Of a stretch of DNA of 64,000 nt, positions 32,120-43,634 are shown piece by piece (within the stretch, counting starts at the first letter, position 1; each line of letters starts with the position of its first letter). Source of the DNA: Gautieria morchelliformis (taxonomy: Eukaryota > Basidiomycota > Agaricomycetes > Gomphales > Gomphaceae); contig WHVA01000588.1 in NCBI GenBank assembly GCA_015179125.1, forward strand, positions 1 through 64,000, read 5' to 3'. Both the position numbers and the translations under genes were made by a program. A model generated the notes under the pieces. The model was given only the letters and a program-made list of their open reading frames with translations, had not been told where the DNA came from and made no database searches.

Positions 32120-32284
32120 TTTGACGATGATGGATCGACGAATGAGGACAAGGGGCCATGGGTGAGCAGGATCACCCAAGCACTGAAGCCTAACCTGGCT
32201 CATTGAATCCAGGAGGACGAGTCGTGGGACGGCTCGTCCTCGAAATCGCCCTACAACCGTAGGGAGAGGCGCTCTCACCTAACG

Positions 32285-33460
32285 GTGAACGCGATGGGGA
32301 AGAGGAAAGTGGTTCCGCACGCCGCGGGACCTAATAGACGCACACAGCGCCTAATGGCTTCTAAGCCAACCACCACCATCATCCTAAAGGATGATGACCT
32401 TCCTCGCCTCTGCGAGGAATGGATGGAACGAATCACTGACCTAGTCAGTGGAATTCCATTAGAACTCCCGCCACTATGGGAGATCAACCATGAGATCAAT
32501 CTCATTGATCCCAACAAGCACATGCGGTATCGACTACCAAAATGCCCTGAACACTTCTAAGAGGAACTGTCGGCTAAGATAGAAAGATACACCACTGCAA
32601 AGTGGTGGATTCCGGCAGTTGCGCAACTGTAAGGACCCGGCCTTTGGCCGGTTACTTACCGGTAAAACCTTCTTCCGAGCCCGAGCCTTGTGATATTCGT
32701 GCCCGAGTACATATGATCCTTATCTGCGCCCGAGCCCGAGCCCGAGCTTGAGCTCATATCCGACCTTGATCCCATGCCCGTATCCCCTTAGTTACTGTTT
32801 CCGCTCCATCACGCATCATTCGTATATTACCTTGCCCTGACCTCGGTCCCCTGACCTCGCCCTGACCTTCCCTAATATGTTCGCCCCTGACTCGTACCCT
32901 CGCCCGTATATAACCCCCTTGTATGCATTTCCTACTCCTCAGTCTGAAAATCAACTATCGTATCCCTTCGATCCCTAGCTAGTTTCTAAGTCTCGCCTCT
33001 TAAGCCAAACCTCGCCTCTTATTTGTTTGCCTCCAAAGTTGGGACTCGTGCGTAGGGTCGGCGCAGCACCTAAGCTGAAGTCAAGTCCCTCTCCGACTTC
33101 CCCATCCAAACCTCGCCCCGTAACCTCGGACCTTACCTCGGGTTTCGCTCCCGATCTCGGTCAACCTTACGACGGACCGTATCGTAACAGCAACAGGCCG
33201 TGCCCATGCTGTGTGTGCCGAAGAAGAACGGTACATTACGAACCGTCTTCGATCTGCATCAGCAGAACGAGAACACGGTGAAGGACATCACGCCCTTCCC
33301 AGATCAGGATATCATCCGCAGCGACATGGCTCGCTGTCGGTATCGAACAAAACTCAATATGTCAGAAGCATACGAGCAGATTTGGATCCATCCGGATCAC
33401 ATAGCAAAGACTGCCTTTGCCACGATCCTTGGCACCTTTAGGAGCCAGGTGATATAGATG
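32285..33460 (+). pseudogene. G1 RT N-terminal half (element F), split by a solo LTR
   Basis: The RT fingers region is at 32340-32637 (EEWMERITDLVSGIPLELPP, YRLPKCPEHF). After the 552-bp LTR insertion it continues with QAVPMLCVPKKNGTLRTVFD and DITPFPDQDIIRSDMARCRY. Removing the insert and one target copy restores continuity at AVAQ/QAVPM. In-frame stops at about 32558 and 33455 also break the frame. Confidence 0.82.
32638..33189. repeat. Solo LTR (552 bp) inside RT, TSD GCAAC
   Basis: GCAAC flanks both sides (32633-32637, 33190-33194). The insert runs TGTAAGGACCC to CGTAACA and contains repeated GCCCGA hexamers (about 32730-32755) and a TATATAA box (about 32908). It differs from the G1 and G3 LTRs. 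Confidence 0.88.
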
Positions 33461-34566
33461 GGAGACTGTAACACACCATCAACGTTCCAAAGGCTGATGA
33501 CAGCCATTTTCCGCGACTGTATAGGTCGCTTCGTCCATGTATACATGGATGACATCTTCATATTTTCGCTCTCAATACAAGAGCATGAAGAACACCTCTA
33601 CATCGTCTTTGACAGACTGAGGAAGAACCACCTTTTTCTGAGCAAGAAAAGGTGGACCTCTATTCCATCCGAATGGAGTGTCTCGACCACATCATTGATG
33701 GCTGAGGGGTACATGCCGACGAGGATAAGATGCAATGCATCTGCGACTGGCGCAGGCCACAGATGTTCAACGACGTCCAGCGTTTCCTCGGGCTGGTACA
33801 GTATCTGGCACACTACATGCCAGTTGTTAGCGCATATACCACCCGACTATCGGGCTGTGCACATAATAACCGTCCATTCAAATGGACTCCACTACTAGAC
33901 AAATGCTGGCAAAGCATTAAGGCGTTGGCCTGTAAGGCCCCGATGCTGTGTCCAGTAGACGCACGGTGCCCAGAGCCGATCTGGGTGATCACTGACGGGT
34001 CTAAGGCCGGTGTCAGTGCGGTCTACGGCCAAGGTCCCGACTGGAAGACCTGTCAGCCTGCCGGCTTCTTGTCGAAGAACTTCAGCGTTGCTCAGCAACA
34101 CTACCGGACTCATGAGCACGAGACAATTGTGGTGCTTGAGGCTCTCATGAAATGGGAGGACAAACTGCTGGGATGGAGGTTCAGCCTCGTCACAGACCAC
34201 AAAGGGCTCGAGTACTTCAAGACCCAGAAGAGCCTGTCTGACCACCAGGTCAGATGGTGGGAGTTCCTCTCCCGGTTCAACTTCAACACCGTACATGTTG
34301 ACGGTGTGGAGAACAAGGTAGCGGACTGCCTGTCGCGCTACTACGAGAATGACACGAGTGATGACAATCACCCGGACCACGTCTTCGTAAATGCAGATGC
34401 GCGTTTAGACCCGGATGGTGAGTCATTGCCCACTGACCGGTATATCGAGATGCGAGCAGCAGCGACGAGACGGTCTAAACGCCTCGCTGAGAAGACAGAG
34501 GCAAGGATAATGGAATCTGCCGCGTTAAATGAGGGCTCACAAAAGCCCACGAGCGTCGCTGCATGA
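33461..34566 (+). pseudogene. G1 RT palm and RNase H (element F)
   Basis: It starts GDCNTPSTFQRLM (usual G-L-x-N-A-P-x-T-F). The polymerase site is VYMDDIFIFS at about 33540, with the two catalytic Asp. A frame change near 33690 separates this from the connection segment and RNase H (WVITDGSKAG, TDHKGLEYF, NKVADCLSRYYEN), which stays open to 34566. The RNase H carboxylates look intact here, unlike in copy C. Confidence 0.87.
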
Positions 34567-35930
34567 TGCGGCGATGCGGACGATGACGTCAGAGTCATCA
34601 CCGCAGGAAATGACAGCATGCCCCTGTGCCAAATCGTCGAGCAAGGCGTAGACCTGTCTAAGGACTTATGAGACATGTACCATAGGGACACCATGTTCTC
34701 AAAGATCATGGTGCACCTGGAAACACACCCGAGATTCGGGGTCCGGGACGGGCTGATCGGGACAAAAAACCAGCTCAAAAGAGACATCATTGCCGTCCCC
34801 CACTCTGTTCTTCAGGGGGGAAGGAGGCTGATCGAAATCACCATCGATCGGGCACATCAGATAGTCGGCCACTACGGCCATCTGAAGACTTCGAACTACG
34901 TTCGAAGATAATATTGGTGGCCAGGCATGGGCCCAGACGTAGAGTCGTTCTGCACATCATGCGTGAAGTGCCAGATGACGAAAACCGGGCCCCAACGGCC
35001 CAAAGGCCTACTACACAGCCTACCCATTCCGGATAGGCCATGGCAGTCGATTGGCATCGACTTCATGGGGCCTCTGCCCAAGTCCAATGACTGTGACTAC
35101 CTGATGGTAGTCATCGACCGATTAACATCCCTCGTACACCTCATACCCACAACGATGAGCGTGTCAGCCAAGGGAGTAGCCTGGCTGTTTCTGAAGGAGA
35201 TCGTTTGACTCCACAGGGTTCCTGACTCTATCATCTCGGATAGAGACTCGAAGTTCACGTCGATCTTTTGGCGTGAACTACAGCGACTCATGGGGACTAA
35301 GCTCCTCATGTCAACTGCCTTCCATCCCCAAACAGATGGAGCCACCGAGCGGGCAAACCGCTCGATCGGTCAGATATTGCCCGCGGTTGTCAGAGACGAT
35401 CAGAAGGATTGGGCATTTAAATGCCTGATCGTTGAGGTCGCCCTCAACAGCAACGTCAGCGCAACCACAGGGTTCACACCCTTCGAGTTGAACCACGGCT
35501 ATATGCTGCGGATAGACCTCCCCATAGCCATGGACACCCCATTCAAGGGGGTAGCCCGGTTCGCACATCAGGCAAAATGGAACCTGATGGCGGCACACGA
35601 TGCAATCATAGAGCATCGAGTGACGCAAACGTTTCATGCAAACAAGAAACGTATGGCGAGCGATAGGTACGCGGCCAACGACTGCGTCTACCTCTCGACC
35701 CAGAACCTAACTCTCCCGAAAGGAAGATCCAGAAAACTAGTCCCGCGGTACATTGGACCATACTGCATCATCAAGGCCCACAACAATGCCTCGACGGTGA
35801 CCCTTGAACTTCCCGACGAGCTGAAAAGCCGTCATATTTCACTGGTCTTTCATTCAAGTCTCGTACGACGATACAAGGCTAACAACGACGAATTATTCCC
35901 TTGTTGTGAGGCCAAGTCATTTTATGACTT
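34567..35930 (+). pseudogene. G1 integrase of element F, lacking its chromodomain
   Basis: The zinc-binding end (FCTSCVKCQ) is at about 34950, the first Asp in IDFMGPLP at 35060, the second in ISDRDSKF at 35235, and Glu in GATERANRS at 35340. The GPY/F module follows (RYIGPYCIIKA). TGA codons at 34669-34671 and 35206-35208 stand where copy C has CGA. At about 35930, directly after SFYDFG, the sequence joins the middle of ORF3. The chromodomain and the ORF3 start present in copies B and C are therefore deleted. Confidence 0.87.
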
Positions 35931-37325
35931 TGGGCCGACCCCGACAACGACAACGATGGAAGGGCAGAGCGCACCTTCCGACGCCGCATACGGCGTCCTG
36001 GACGGATGGGAGTCCAACTCATCCGTCTGGAAGACGTACGACCCGGGGAGGGCACAGTGGCTGGCAGAGCAGCCGAAGAAAAAGCGCAAGAAATTGCACG
36101 GCACCCCCAACACCGTCAATGGGCTAGCCATTGTGAAGGAAAGCACGATCAGCGCATACCTGGTGGCATCACCGTCGCACACAATCAACGACCCGGCCCT
36201 TCAACGGTGGATAGCACAGGTCGAGGCCCAGTACATCGGGCCTGGCGTGGCCCTGCCTCCACCGGCGGGGACAGTTCACCCTCCCTACCCGGGGGAGGGG
36301 ATGATCATCCCACTTGGAGATCCACTGATCTCTGAGGCGGGCCTCCTACCACGACCAGTAGGGAAGGCCCAACAGTGTTGTACTCAATGGTACGACGTCT
36401 GCCCGCTCGACGACCCACGCTTTGTCAAACTCCTAGCGCAGGCAAGAGAAACGCCACAACTCACGCGCACGTGTGAGATGATTGGCATATTCAAACGCAT
36501 TGAGCGCGAACAACGCACTTGCAATCCCAAAAGGGATTGTCTCGTGATAGCGGGTGGCACCCCACACGACATCGCTGCCATCCTAAGGGGATACACAACC
36601 CCGAAGGAATCCTGTCAGCCATCCGTGACAACGCGGATGGTACCTTCAACCTAGACGACATGGACGTCTGGATGTGGTTGAAGGCCCTGGCACCCCGGGT
36701 CAAAGGGGTCGCATCACCTCTCAGGGCGAGGCTGCTCGACCTGTTCAGCTCGACCGACCAATGGTCGAGCCTTTTCGATGCCAGGGAAGTCCTGACGCCG
36801 CAGAGCACCAGCTTGTGGCTGTCCATCACGGGCCCATAACCCGTGGGGGGCCGATCTGGCCCCGACATCCCGCTCACCGAGATCGCAAGATGGCTGCCCC
36901 ACTACGCGGGTGTCACTCGCGAGCGAGTGGCACGCATTGAACATTATGTTCAACGCAGCATCACCGGTGCGGCATTCAGTGCCGCCGCCCGTGAGGGCCA
37001 ACGAAAGGGCCTCGAGACCAGCCACGTGAGAGCCACAGTGCCGCGACCTCTCACTCGCACTCAGCTCGACCAGGAGCTGGCGCGCTTCCGGCCCCCTCCT
37101 CAGGCTGAGGACCCCGCCGTTGAGGCCATGCTCCACGAGGATGCTGACCCCACTGCTCACGCGGAACCCACCGCTAGTGGTGAGGCAGAACAGCCTCACC
37201 CAATCACCGCCGTGGACATGGAGGTGCCCCCAGAGGAGTCGCGTGCTCCACCGGCCCCATATGACGACGACATCATCGTATGGGCAACTCTAGAGGATTC
37301 CATCATGGATGACCTCTATGAGTAG
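35931..37325 (+). pseudogene. G1 ORF3 (element F), N-terminus deleted and fused to integrase
   Basis: The frame of integrase runs straight into ORF3 at PTPTTT (about 35935), skipping the ORF3 N-terminal and coiled-coil domains, and stays open to 36654. The basic patch (PKKKRKKLHGTPN) and the C-terminal domain follow. A frameshift near 36590 and a TAA at about 36838 break the rest, which ends at the acidic tail (SIMDDLYE, stop at 37323-37325). The purine tract and 3' LTR follow within 40 bp. Confidence 0.78.
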
Positions 37326-37361
37326 TAGTTGGCCCCTATAGTTGTCTATAGAGGGGGAGGG

Positions 37362-37573
37362 TGTAAATAACCTAGATATCATACATGTATACTAGTTATT
37401 ACATAATCCCAGTGGGCCCCTTAGGGACCCACTGTATAGTTTATGCGTGGGAACCGGCCAGCGGTTCCCATCGCATCTTACTCCTATACTGTCACTACGT
37501 AGCATCAGAATACCACACATTGGTTAAGTTCTGTGTGCCCTTGTGACCAAGGCCTAAGATCATCAACTTTACA
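37362..37573 (+). repeat. 3' LTR of G1 element F
   Basis: 212 bp, preceded by gagggggaggg and followed by TGTGC. Confidence 0.95.
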
Positions 37574-37578
37574 TGTGC

Positions 37579-37908
37579 GCTGGTAGATTATCAGGGCAGT
37601 CCATTTATAAACTCGCCTGCTAAGTACATTCCTTTATATTTTGGAATACGCTTGGACCCCGATAGTGTCCTTGAACCACAGTCTTTTAGTTTATTGTTCA
37701 GTGCTGCTAAGAAAAGCATTGCCTTCCATCCGTATTAACTTGGACTAGTTCTTACGTGGATTGAAACCAAGGTACAAATATTAAATTATTTCTGGAGTTG
37801 TGCTGCAGCATTGTTTAATATTCTTTGAGTCTCGTAAACGGCACGTTCTGATAGATTGAAGTGTTAGCAATAACACCAAAGTATTGAAGGGTTCCAAAAC
37901 ACTGGTGG
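37579..37908 (+). other. Leader or LTR of the older gypsy element G2
   Basis: No gene. Right-hand continuation of the DNA into which element F inserted. A CA followed by ctggtggatg near 37893-37905 could be an LTR end plus primer site, but no second LTR is available for comparison. Confidence 0.35.
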
Positions 37909-40348
37909 ATGTTCTGGGAATCGCTTAGCAGCATTTCGAGTGTAGAATTTACTACCATTGCTGGAATCTCCAAACCCGCAATAACACAGTCCGTGCTTAA
38001 CTTTGTGTCCCACTCTTTAGAAGCTTCCTTAGGGAAACTTTCAATATACGGAACTTATCCTTACTCTACTCTTACATCTCCTCCTTCACCTTTACCTTAT
38101 CTCAACCCTTGCTCAACACTGAACCTAACCGCACCTTGTTTCGAATCGTTTCGTCCTCGTGACAAACTCGCTTCTTTTAGAAACTCGGGTATGTCATCAT
38201 CTACTATTCATCATCACAGTGACTCTGTCACACCTACTAACAATCCGTTGGAGGATCCATTGTCGGATACTCCTCAGGAGGCTGAAGCCAGCATTCTCAA
38301 GACTTCATTTGCTCATGAATCTGATGCATCTCAGTCACCTGTTCAATGGGCATTTGCATACCCCTTACAGGAGTCCCTTTGGGACGTCTGTATAGTGCCT
38401 TCTGAGCCCTTCAGGTCTTTCAAGGCTACGGGTAGAAGGAGAGAGCTAAGGTCCGATCATAACCTTTCTATCAGAAGAGACCACTTACTGTCTTTAGCCG
38501 AGATTGCAATAGACCACTCTAAGGTGCCTGCACCTAGAGTTCTATCTCACGCAACAGAAGGGGCTTTCAGATACAAAATGGCTATGCTTGACTCAGTTCT
38601 ACTTGGCCATCCTGGTCATATCTCTGGTCAGAGTGCTATAGGATATTACGTTGAACCGTTTAAGTATAAAACCTTGCATGATCACTTAACCTGTCTTGCT
38701 GAAGACCGGAAAGGCGTCTTGCAGGACTTAAACCTTCCACCTATGCCTATTCCTTCTCTACCTAAGGAATGGCCTTCAGACTCCCTGTGGGAAGCTAAGT
38801 CTCTGGAAATAATCTTTGTTGCTTTGCGCAAAGATATTGAAAATTTCTTAGCCTTCTATTGGGATGCAGTGGCAAAATCCAAAGGGACCTGGAAACCGTC
38901 AAAGGAAGACTTTGCTTCCCCGTCGTTACCAGACCTAGAGGAAATGACTGCCAACCCTGAAATATTTCACATGCGCTACACTGCGGCGTATAATGCTTCA
39001 GCAGATAAGCGCTTCAATGAAGCAACGGTTAAGACTGTTCAGGAGACTCCTGCTTTCAAGCATGATACTCCCCCTCACATGTCTAGGCCTTTAAGGGCAG
39101 CTTTTGAACCAGTCTTTTCTCAGAAAGATGTCCCTATTACCTCTCAAGGTGACACTGAGCATAGTCTTCCAATAGACCATGATCAGGTTAGAAGAAGACA
39201 GTCAACGGCTTACACTCATGGGCCTAGACCATCTTTGACTTTTCATTCACCTTATAATCAGAACCCGACCAAGCTTACTGGGTCGGATGGCTTAGAAGAG
39301 TTGTTCCAAACTCCTGCTGATAACAGGAGGAGGACTATCTTCAGTATCCCTGAGACTTCAGTGGTCCCTGACAGGACTTATGGAGTTTTTGGAGGAGAGC
39401 CACCCCCTGGAGATGAACCTTCAGATGATGGAGAGTCTAAAGATCCACCTCATACTCCTTCTCATCACCCATCTAGACTTCCTTGGTTCCCTTCGGGAGG
39501 AAGAAGTAACCCGCCTGGCAGACCTGGTGATTCAGGTCCACCTGACGGTGATGATGATGGTGGTGGAGGAAACGGCCCTATTCAGGACCGGGGGGATGGT
39601 AATAAAGGTGGTAAACCTAACATTGATGCTTTACTTAGCCAAAGTAAGCTGGAGACATATTTTGATAACAAACTACGTCCTGATGTAGTCCCCGAATGAT
39701 GGTAACCCTGACACGTTGGCACAGTGGATTTTGAAAGTGAATCATCTTTCTCAAAACTCTGCTACAGTCTTCAAACAGCTGGGATGTATTGTCCCTTTGA
39801 GACTACGCAAGGGTGCAGAACGCTGGTTCTTTTCCTTACCTTTGTCACATCGTCAAGAAGCCACCACTGATTGGAAATCAATCAGAGGTGTAATCGGTGC
39901 ATATTACATGAACCAAGCATGGTTAGACAGACAGAAAGCAAGAGCTACTCGTGCTACTTTCCGAGAAGCTAGTCGTTCTAATGAAACTCCTAGTGAGTAT
40001 TATGTTAGAAAGGCTGAGCTACTGAGACTTGTCAGTAAGCTGACAGACTCAGAACTCATCATGGAAATCATGAACGGGGCGCCCTCCTATTGGCATACAG
40101 TCATTGATGCTCATAGGTGTGCGGATGCTGTTGAATTCCAGTCTGCTATCAAATACCATGAGGAATCCTTGTCTCATCCACCTTTCACCTCAGGTGACAG
40201 TATGGAAAGACGCATTAGAAGTTTGGAGAACGCATTACAGTCCAAACCCCGATTTGACCCTAGAAGTTCTTCAGACAGAACGTTCCAAGACACTAGATCT
40301 CATTTGGTGGGATGGTCACCTAAACTCAGTCCTCCTAAGTATCCGAAA
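37909..40348 (+). pseudogene. Gag of a second gypsy family (G2)
   Basis: A long open frame (37909-39699) covers a gag N-terminal region with low-complexity Pro/Gly/Asp-rich sequence (about 39400-39640). Two missing bases near 39690 shift the frame, after which the retrotransposon gag core continues to about 40348 (LAQWILKVNHLSQ, LRLRKGAERWFF, SEYYVRKAELLRLV). The likely start is MSSSTIHHHSD at 38190, because upstream codons overlap the leader. Codon choice is more A/T-rich than in G1. The element loses continuity at about 40349, where G1 integrase-region sequence begins. Confidence 0.78.
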
Positions 40349-40549
40349 ATGATGTACAAGTCATTGCAGCGGGCAATGATGGCGCACCACTGTGCCAGGG
40401 CATTGAACAAGGCATAGACCTGTCTAAGGGCCTGCGGGACACATACCATAAGGACACCATGTTCTTGAAAATAATGGAGCACCCGGATGTGCACCTGAGA
40501 TTCAGAATCCAGGATGGGCTGATTTGGACAAAGAATCAGCTCTGGAGAG

Positions 40550-41230
40550 ATGTCATCGCCATCCCTGGAGCTCTTCGCACCCTATGAGCTGAACCATGGC
40601 TACATGCCAAGGATAGACCTGCCTATGGCCACGGACACCCCGTTCAAAGGGGTAGCCCAATTTGCACATCAAGCCTGCTGGAACCTGATGGCGGCACACA
40701 ATGCAATCATTGAGCACCACGTGACGCAGACATTTCATGCAAACAAGAAACATGCGACGAGTGACAGGTACATGGCCAACAACTGCATATACCTATCAAC
40801 TCAAAAACTGACCTTGCTGAAGGGAAGGGCCAGGAAACACATACCACGGTACATCAGACCATACCACGTGGTTGAGGCACATAATGAAGCCTCAACGGTA
40901 AGCCTAGAGCTACCCGACAAGCTGAAAAGCCGTGGTATCTTGCCAGTTTTCCACTCAAGCCTCATACGACAATACAAGGCTAATAACAACGAGCTGTTTC
41001 CCCACCAGGAAGCCAAGTCATGTTTTGACTTTAGGTCAAATGATGACGAAGAGTGGCTTGGCCACAAGAGTATTGCACACTGCTGGATAAACTTGACGGA
41101 CCTGGAACTCTACTGCTGGACCCTAGGCAACATAACATGGGAACCCATGTCATCATGCAAGGATCTAGAAGCCCTGGATCATTACCTAGATCTCCAGGGA
41201 GTGGGCAAGCCACGCAACTTACCCAAGTGA
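40550..41230 (+). pseudogene. G1 integrase C-terminal half and chromodomain (copy D)
   Basis: Matches copy C from the ELNHGYMPRIDLP segment onward: the GPY/F-like region (RYIRPYHVVEA), SLIRQYKANNNELFPH, and the chromodomain-like end (DDEEWLGHKSIAHCW, WEPMSSCKDLEALDHYL). The catalytic core with all three carboxylates is deleted between about 40565 and 40570. About 226 codons remain open. Confidence 0.83.
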
Positions 41231-41324
41231 CACTAGACACGTCAGTCATGTGCATACCACGTGATGCACCGGCCACGGCGCAGATAAATTTTCACCTCAT
41301 ATCTTTCTGAGGTGCATCGCTTCT

Positions 41325-42358
41325 TCGTGTTGTGATATATGCAACTATTCTATTTTAAGTCATCTATGTATACAATGAAACTAATAAAAGAAGAAAAGAA
41401 AAACGACTAAAAAGATAGGAACGACACTTACAATGGACATCAACACAGACGACAGATACATGACATCACGAACAGCTATCTTATCTACAGATTAGATAAG
41501 ATACAGGGATACGGGCATCGACCACGTGCGGCCGATCAGAGACAGCGTGCCTATCGACTGATGGCATCGGCCATGACGTCGACAGGCGCCAGGCCACAGG
41601 CACCGAGGAGGTGTGGGCACCAAATGCCGCAGAGGAGTGTAGACTGCGCAGGAGCACTGGACGTCGCGCAATGACCTCATAATGTCATTCCTAATATGTG
41701 TGCTCAATCAGCGGCCCCATCACCAAGACTAGCATTTATGCTAGGCAGGAGAGATTTAATTTCTATTTTCTATTGAGCTCCATGACACGACCAGCTGACT
41801 ACTATCTTGACACCATGTAGACAGGGGCTTTGTATAATAGGTACAAGACTCTATTCCAAAGCTTAACACCCCTGATACTATCCCCATCACTCCCATGACT
41901 TTATGACTATAATTAGTCACCCCTCTAGTTACAAGTAGTTTTTCGACCCATCGACTCACTATCTCGAACACTAGTAGTTACCACTAATATAGTATAAGTA
42001 GCTACTACGAATGTATGAATAAATCATCCAGAATCAACTGATTCATCCCCTGAAATCACTGTAGTCTTGTTTGATAGCTACAGGACTTAGATCTCTATAG
42101 TTTACTCCAATTCTTCATTGAGAGTTCACTATTACTGTTTACTCTAGACTACCTCAAAAGCGAAGCCTTTTGACTTAGTTATCCCTTAGATCAAGACCAT
42201 TCTCTCATCGGCACGGTCACGTGACCTTCACCCATCAGTGCTGGACGCGCCTCGAGAGGCTTAGTCAGCACACAGGAGAGGGACAGACATAGCAGTCCCA
42301 ACCGCTAAGCAATCTTATTGTTTGCTAAAGGCACCATCTAATATTTTAATCATAAAAC
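41325..42358. mobile_element. Insertion of about 1.0 kb in the integrase-ORF3 gap, unknown type
   Basis: In other copies gcatcgcttctt joins directly to the gaagctaaccacc word before ORF3. Here the two halves are 1.03 kb apart. The insert begins near TGTTGTGATATATG and ends near aatcataaaa, with cttc on both sides. No coding region. It could be a decayed solo LTR, but the ends are not clean. Confidence 0.5.
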
Positions 42359-42396
42359 TTCAAAGCAACCACCACCACCATCATCTCCTAACGAAG

Positions 42397-43466
42397 ATGA
42401 TGCCATCCAAAGATGGGATGGACATTGATCAATCCATGTCCGAGCCACGATCAACGGCCCCAAAACAAGGGGCCACCAACATCCGTCACACACCCATCAC
42501 CCACGAGCACTGGGTGATTGTGGGGTGGGAAGACGCCCTAGCAATCATCCACCCAGACAATTGTGACACCTGCACAACATATGCCACGCACCTGAGGGCT
42601 GTGACCAGCACCCGCAAGGTGAAGCTGAAGGACAAAGACATCAGCGATGCCATTGATGCAGCCTGGGTGTAGTTCCCAAGGGCTGTCTCGCATGACGCCT
42701 GAGTGGAGCCCTTGCGGGATGTCCATGACCTCAAAAAGGAGGTCAAGGACTTGGAACGTGTGGTCAAAGACCACGATGACGCTCTCGACACTGAGCACAC
42801 CAAGATAAAAGAGCTGGAGGAGCAGCTCAAGACCCTCCAGCTCAAACACACGGCCTCCAAAAGGCAATGCCTGGATCGAGCCACTGACCCTGTGGCCAGC
42901 TCTTCATCGTCATGCACAATGGCGCCCCTGCCAGCACACGCAGCCCCAGGGCTAGCCGCCGGGATAATGGCCCCCCTCCAGTGTTGACAGAGGGGCCGTG
43001 TGTGCTGCCAGACATGGTGCACAATGACATCCCAGATGGATGGTAGTCCAACTCCTCTGCCAGGAACTTCTACGACCCAGACCAGGCTCAGTACATCCAT
43101 CTCTGAGCAACCCAGAAAGAAGTGCAACAAAGTCTTGTGCGGTACCCCCCAACACCCACAATGGTCTGGCCATTGTGAAGGAACATGTAGTCAATGCATA
43201 CCTAGCGGTGTCGCTGTCGCACATGTCCAATGACCCTGCCTTATGGTGGCAGCTGGCTACGGTTGAGGCCCACTACATCAGCCAACACGTATACTTGCTG
43301 CTGATGGTGGGCCCAGGGTGCGGCACCTCTACCACACCCAGATGACTCCGTGCTTACGGAGGCATCGCCAGCAGAGCAGTGTGCCCTGCCGGCCCCCTAT
43401 GACACCAACATGAATGTGTCGGAATCCCTTGAGGACTCTATTATGGATGACCTCTATGGTCCCTAA
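42397..43466 (+). pseudogene. G1 ORF3 (copy D), heavily decayed
   Basis: The start MMPSKDGMDIDQS is retained, with the N-terminal domain (HWVIVGWEDALAIIHPDNC) and coiled-coil segment (VHDLKKEVKDLER, IKELEEQLKTL) separated by a TAG at about 42670. A linker and basic segment (EQPRKKCNK) follow. Most of the C-terminal domain is missing, the sequence passing from TVEAHYISQH to the acidic tail (LEDSIMDDLYGP). Despite this decay the gene order and both ends are as in the other copies. Confidence 0.72.
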
Positions 43467-43487
43467 GTTGTTCACAGAGGGGGAAGG

Positions 43488-43634
43488 TGTAAATAACCTA
43501 TTTACATAGTAGATTATGTAATACCATTGGGCCCCTTAGGGATCCACTGTATAGTTCATGCGTGGGAACCACCCAGCAGTCCCCATCGAATCTTACCTTA
43601 CACTGTACATAGCATCCAGAATACCACACCTTGG
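43488..43634 (+). repeat. G1 LTR of copy D, left part
   Basis: TGTAAATAACC to ccacaccttgg. The remainder of this LTR is at 45460-45517 (ttggttaagttctg to ctttaca). Confidence 0.82.

Larger units (their letters stand above)
28723..37573 (+). mobile_element. Complete G1 Ty3/gypsy element F, TSD TGTGC
   Basis: LTRs at 28723-28934 and 37362-37573 (212 bp, about five differences). TGTGC directly flanks both ends (28718-28722, 37574-37578). The purine tract gagggggaggg precedes the 3' LTR. Order: gag, protease, RT, RNase H, integrase, ORF3. It contains a nested solo LTR (32638-33189) and multiple stops, so it is structurally complete but not coding-competent. No tRNA-type TGG primer site is evident right after the 5' LTR. 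Confidence 0.95.

Noticed and set aside
41325-42358. Calling the 1.0-kb insertion a solo LTR
   Set aside because: It starts near TGTTG but does not end in CA beside a matching 5-bp repeat (cttcg versus cttca at best).
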